Assembly (NCBI GenBank): GCA_019746135.1
Contig: JAIESI010000152.1
Span: forward strand, 1 to 50,400
DNA from: Xanthobacteraceae bacterium
GTDB lineage: Bacteria > Pseudomonadota > Alphaproteobacteria > Rhizobiales > Xanthobacteraceae
Direction of reading: 5' to 3'
Length of the DNA stretch: 50,400 bases
Position 1 is the first letter of the stretch; each line of letters opens with the position of its first letter. Under the pieces are notes generated by a model, which did not search any database, was not told where the DNA came from, and was given only the letters and a program-made list of their open reading frames with translations. Positions 48,215 through 50,400 of the stretch are shown here, piece after piece. The translations under genes and the position numbers were made by a program.

Positions 48215-48679
48215 TTATGCAGGCACCTTGAGCTCGTCATCGGTTCGGCAAAACCGCGCAATCTGCAAAGCAGTGATCGCCGATTTGCGGCGTGACATGG
48301 CCCGTCGCTCATAGCGGTCGAGAGCCCACAGCTCCTGGATCTGTTCACGCATTGCCTCGGAACGATCTTCCGTGATCGATGCACCAGGCGCCGGCCGCGC
48401 GATCGCGGCATGGCGTGCCTGGCGCACGCGCTCGACATCGACCTGCGCCGCGGCAACATCGCGGGCGCGTTGCCGCACCTCCGGGTCGGCCGAGCCGTTG
48501 GCGATGCGCTCCGCCAGTTCAGCGACTTCTGTTGCCAGGGCTGCATCGGCAAAAACCGGGATGCTCAATCCATGACGCAAGGCGTTGACCGCCGCGCTCC
48601 GCTTTCCCGATGCGGTGCGCGGCCCGGTGCTTCGCCGCGCATTGCGGCGATTGGCGGTGAGCTGGCGCGGGACAGTCAC
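48215..48679 (-). CDS. TGPRT-type conserved hypothetical protein
   Basis: 154 aa. N-terminal NRRNARRSTGPRTASGKRSAAVNALRHGLS is the hallmark of a family common in Rhizobiales but uncharacterised; a helical body follows (LATEVAELAERIANGSADPEVRQRARDVAAAQVDVERVRQ) with a basic end. Its start overlaps the preceding gene's stop as ATGA (48676-48679). No DNA-binding motif is certain. Family function unknown. Confidence 0.72.
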   Translation of the reverse strand: MTVPRQLTANRRNARRSTGPRTASGKRSAAVNALRHGLSIPVFADAALATEVAELAERIANGSADPEVRQRARDVAAAQVDVERVRQARHAAIARPAPGASITEDRSEAMREQIQELWALDRYERRAMSRRKSAITALQIARFCRTDDELKVPA

Positions 48680-49293
48680 GCGGAGCCCTTGGCCGGCAGC
48701 TCCGGCCGCGAGGAGACGACCGGCGACGGGATGATCTGGAACTCGGCGTCTTCAATGTCGGCGGTTGCGCGCCGCAGCTGGGCGCCAAAGCCGGACCGGT
48801 AATCAGCGATCTCGCGCAGCATCGCGTTGCGGCGGAGCTCGGCGGCAGCCGTGAGACGCTCGATCCGCTCGACCTCGTTGATCGACGCGACCGCGGTCTG
48901 CGCCATCACCGTGTTCATCGTCATGCCCGCGGCCTTAAGCGAGCTTGCGACGAGCCTGGTGGCGTCGGGATTTTTGGCGGCCCACTGCGCGGTCAGGTCC
49001 TGGCTTTCCTTCCAGCCGAGCAAGCCGTCGAGCACCTTGCGCAAGCCGCGATGCGCGCTCGAGTTCAGGAACTCGGCCTTGGTGCGCCGGAGCCTCGCCA
49101 CCTCCCAGCTCAGATCGACCACGTCCTGCAGCCAGATCTCTTCGAGCACGTCGGCGGGCTTCACCACATCCGATACGCGGCGAAGCAGGCTGTCGTAGGC
49201 GGCGGCGTCTTCGCCGGCGCACAGCGGCCGCTGGCCGGCGAGCGGCTGGCGCGCCGGGTTTGTTGTCATGTTGCGTGCAGTTGCCATGTTCAC
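48676..49293 (-). CDS. conserved hypothetical protein paired with TGPRT protein
   Basis: 205 aa from GTG 49293 (or ATG 49287, 6 bases on); GGGAGGG lies upstream. Sequence is helical: LEEIWLQDVVDLSWEVARLRRTKAEFLNSSAHRGL then a long helix with RLVASSLKAAGMTMNTVMAQ and VERIERLTAAAELRRNAMLREI. No known catalytic motif. Co-translated with the TGPRT gene through ATGA. Such pairs occur as small accessory modules; function unknown. Confidence 0.72.
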   Translation of the reverse strand: MNMATARNMTTNPARQPLAGQRPLCAGEDAAAYDSLLRRVSDVVKPADVLEEIWLQDVVDLSWEVARLRRTKAEFLNSSAHRGLRKVLDGLLGWKESQDLTAQWAAKNPDATRLVASSLKAAGMTMNTVMAQTAVASINEVERIERLTAAAELRRNAMLREIADYRSGFGAQLRRATADIEDAEFQIIPSPVVSSRPELPAKGSA

Positions 49294-49481
49294 GGACCCT
49301 CCCAGGCTGTGATCCGGTCGCGCCCGGTCGCGACACGCGCCGCTCCGCAGGCACCGCTCCCGCTTCTGCCAACGGTTCCCACGGGCCCCTCAACCAAGCA
49401 GGATGATGAGAACAAATAAAGAACATTCGGAAGGAATCAACCCATCAGCCTTGAGCTGTCACAAGGCCAAATTGTCCAACG

Positions 49482-49658
49482 ATGCCCGTGGCTTCGACGC
49501 GCCTGGTGCCGCTGCGGCTTGGCCAGCGCCTGCCGCGCACCCCCGTGCCAGCCGTTCTGCTCGGCCGCGTGGCCGTCGATCACGGCGCGAACGGCAAAAG
49601 ACTCGGAGCCTTTTTGCTCATGGATGCCCTCAACCGAACGCGGCGGTCGGCTGATAGC
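49482..49658 (+). pseudogene. GNAT acetyltransferase (TacT/AtaT-like toxin) remnant
   Basis: The frame encodes RLPRTPVPAVLLGRVAVDHGANGKRLGAFLLMDALNRTRRSADS, the centre of a GNAT toxin-type acetyltransferase: the LGRLAVD strand and the acetyl-CoA loop. About 80 N-terminal residues and the last 60 are absent, and no DUF1778-like antitoxin precedes it. Remaining parts of the 390-bp gap (49294-49683) show nothing else. A remnant of a toxin-antitoxin module. Confidence 0.7.
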
Positions 49659-49683
49659 GAGCGGCTTACGTCGTCGCTTTCTT

Positions 49684-50076
49684 TTAGCCGTCTAGTCGTT
49701 GGCCGCCATCGATTTTGAGCGCTCTCTTGATCGCCGCCAAATCAGCCTTGATCTGCTCCTGTTCCCTATGAGTGAATTCGTGCTCATCTCGAATAAACGC
49801 CTGGAGCAAGCGCACAATTACGAGTGGGATGATAAAGAGCGGAATCACGTGCATGAGCACGACGCCTACCATGCGTCCTGCAAAGGTGACTGGGACGATA
49901 TCCCCATAGCCAACGGTCATCGCGGACACCACGGCCCACCACAGGGAATCGCCAACGGATTTGTCTTCTGCAATCGAGAACGTGAACGCCCCGATAAGGA
50001 TAAGACCGGCGTAGAGCGCGAACAGCTCCTTGAACGTGTCGGTCGAATTGATCATGCGATCAATGAACTTTTTCAT
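49684..50076 (-). CDS. two-TM potassium channel protein
   Basis: 130 aa. TM1 LFALYAGLILIGAFTFSIAED (about 18-38), the pore helix and selectivity filter TVGYGD at residues 54-59, then TM2 (about 65-90) and a charged cytoplasmic tail (HEFTHREQEQIKADLAAIKRAL). A Kir/KcsA-type minimal subunit that would assemble as a tetramer. Its ATG overlaps the stop of a partial upstream frame (ATGA). Codon use is more AT-rich than in the bulk of the window. Confidence 0.9.
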   Translation of the reverse strand: MKKFIDRMINSTDTFKELFALYAGLILIGAFTFSIAEDKSVGDSLWWAVVSAMTVGYGDIVPVTFAGRMVGVVLMHVIPLFIIPLVIVRLLQAFIRDEHEFTHREQEQIKADLAAIKRALKIDGGQRLDG

Positions 50077-50400
50077 CTGTTGCTCGGACGTGTTCTCAAA
50101 TTAACGCAGCGGACTGAACGGCCAATTTTAGGCTCTGCCGGCATTCTGCGGCCTCCGACAGCTTCCCCACACGAAACATATCCAAGATAGACATCGGCTC
50201 TCCCGAACCGCGCCCAAGCAATACCCGTTGGACAGGTGAATTGTAGATTGCACGCATCCGGCTTGCTAGCGGTCGGTTCGGGGACCTCCCCGCGGTGCAC
50301 CGGAATCCACTTCGCGTGAACATGCGCTAGTAGCTCGTCACAGTGATTTTGACTCTTTGGGAGTGTCTGGATAAGCGCGGCCGATTTTGGCTCGGGCTTT
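50073..50400 (-). CDS. partial gene running off the window, unidentified
   Basis: On the minus strand a frame is open from the window edge (50400) to a TGA at 50073-50075 that overlaps the channel ATG as ATGA, as in coupled genes. It encodes about 108 residues containing CDELLAHVHAKWIPVHRGE and GIAWARFGRADVYLGYV; no domain is recognised. A competing short frame (50096-50194, starting MSILDMFRVGKL with GGGAGAG upstream) overlaps it, so which is coding is open. Confidence 0.35.
   Translation of the reverse strand, partial: KPEPKSAALIQTLPKSQNHCDELLAHVHAKWIPVHRGEVPEPTASKPDACNLQFTCPTGIAWARFGRADVYLGYVSCGEAVGGRRMPAEPKIGRSVRCVNLRTRPSNR

Noticed and set aside
50096..50194. Short frame MSILDMFRVGKL with a decent ribosome site
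   Set aside because: Only 32 aa and overlaps a longer open frame with an ATGA link to the channel. Kept as an alternative, not called.

Overview
This is a GC-rich chromosomal segment that looks like an alphaproteobacterium of the Hyphomicrobiales (Xanthobacteraceae/Nitrobacteraceae side). The reasons are the unusually dense set of Bug/TctC-type tricarboxylate-transporter substrate-binding proteins (SBPs), the trxB-lysR and yqeY/carA neighbourhoods, TGPRT-type hypothetical proteins, and dispersed palindromic repeats of the kind common in the Bradyrhizobium lineage. This assignment is inference from gene content. No rRNA or tRNA gene was found.

Layout. 0.1-1.8 kb: a CocE-type hydrolase. 1.8-2.9 kb: a two-gene minus-strand unit, less GC-rich than its surroundings, encoding a HEPN-like protein and an unknown partner. 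2.9-4.9 kb: two tandem Bug SBPs. 5.0-6.5 kb: a small secreted protein, a decayed alpha/beta hydrolase and its intact paralogue. 6.7-12.5 kb: another Bug SBP, yqeY, a small membrane protein, divergent carA, then HAD, cupin, methyltransferase and an exported LTxxQ-like protein. 12.6-14.1 kb: a membrane-anchored protein convergent with a YihY/BrkB membrane protein. 14.1-21.1 kb: an uptake/catabolic block with three Bug SBPs, a ThDP enzyme, an LLM flavin monooxygenase and a MarR regulator. 21.3-25.4 kb: carB, greA and a coiled-coil protein. 25.5-31.3 kb: LLM oxidoreductase plus SBP, then a translationally coupled AtuA / small subunit / SBP operon facing a frameshifted LysR gene. 31.3-35.3 kb: Lrp, trxB, LysR, a candidate structured RNA and msrP. 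35.6-42.6 kb: an EF-G-like GTPase, an LLM oxidoreductase, a fused double PaaK/CapK-like adenylate-forming protein and a putative outer-membrane barrel. 42.8-48.0 kb: GMC oxidoreductase, an orphan glcD, cytochrome c and a GCS2-type carboxylate-amine ligase. 48.0-50.4 kb: a compound palindromic repeat, a coupled pair of conserved hypothetical proteins, a GNAT-toxin remnant, a two-TM potassium channel and a partial gene running off the window.

Functionally the window mixes housekeeping genes (carA, carB, greA, yqeY, trxB, EF-G-like) with scavenging and oxidation of organic acids and small organics: eight Bug SBPs without any TctA/TctB membrane component, three LLM flavoenzymes, a ThDP enzyme, AtuA-type proteins, and GMC and GlcD oxidoreductases. 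The most unusual items are the double adenylate-forming fusion, the HEPN pair, a carB leader with an attenuator-like hairpin, an apparently leaderless carA, a candidate structured RNA at 34.2 kb, and the AtuA operon whose divergent LysR gene carries a one-base frameshift beside a nested palindromic operator.
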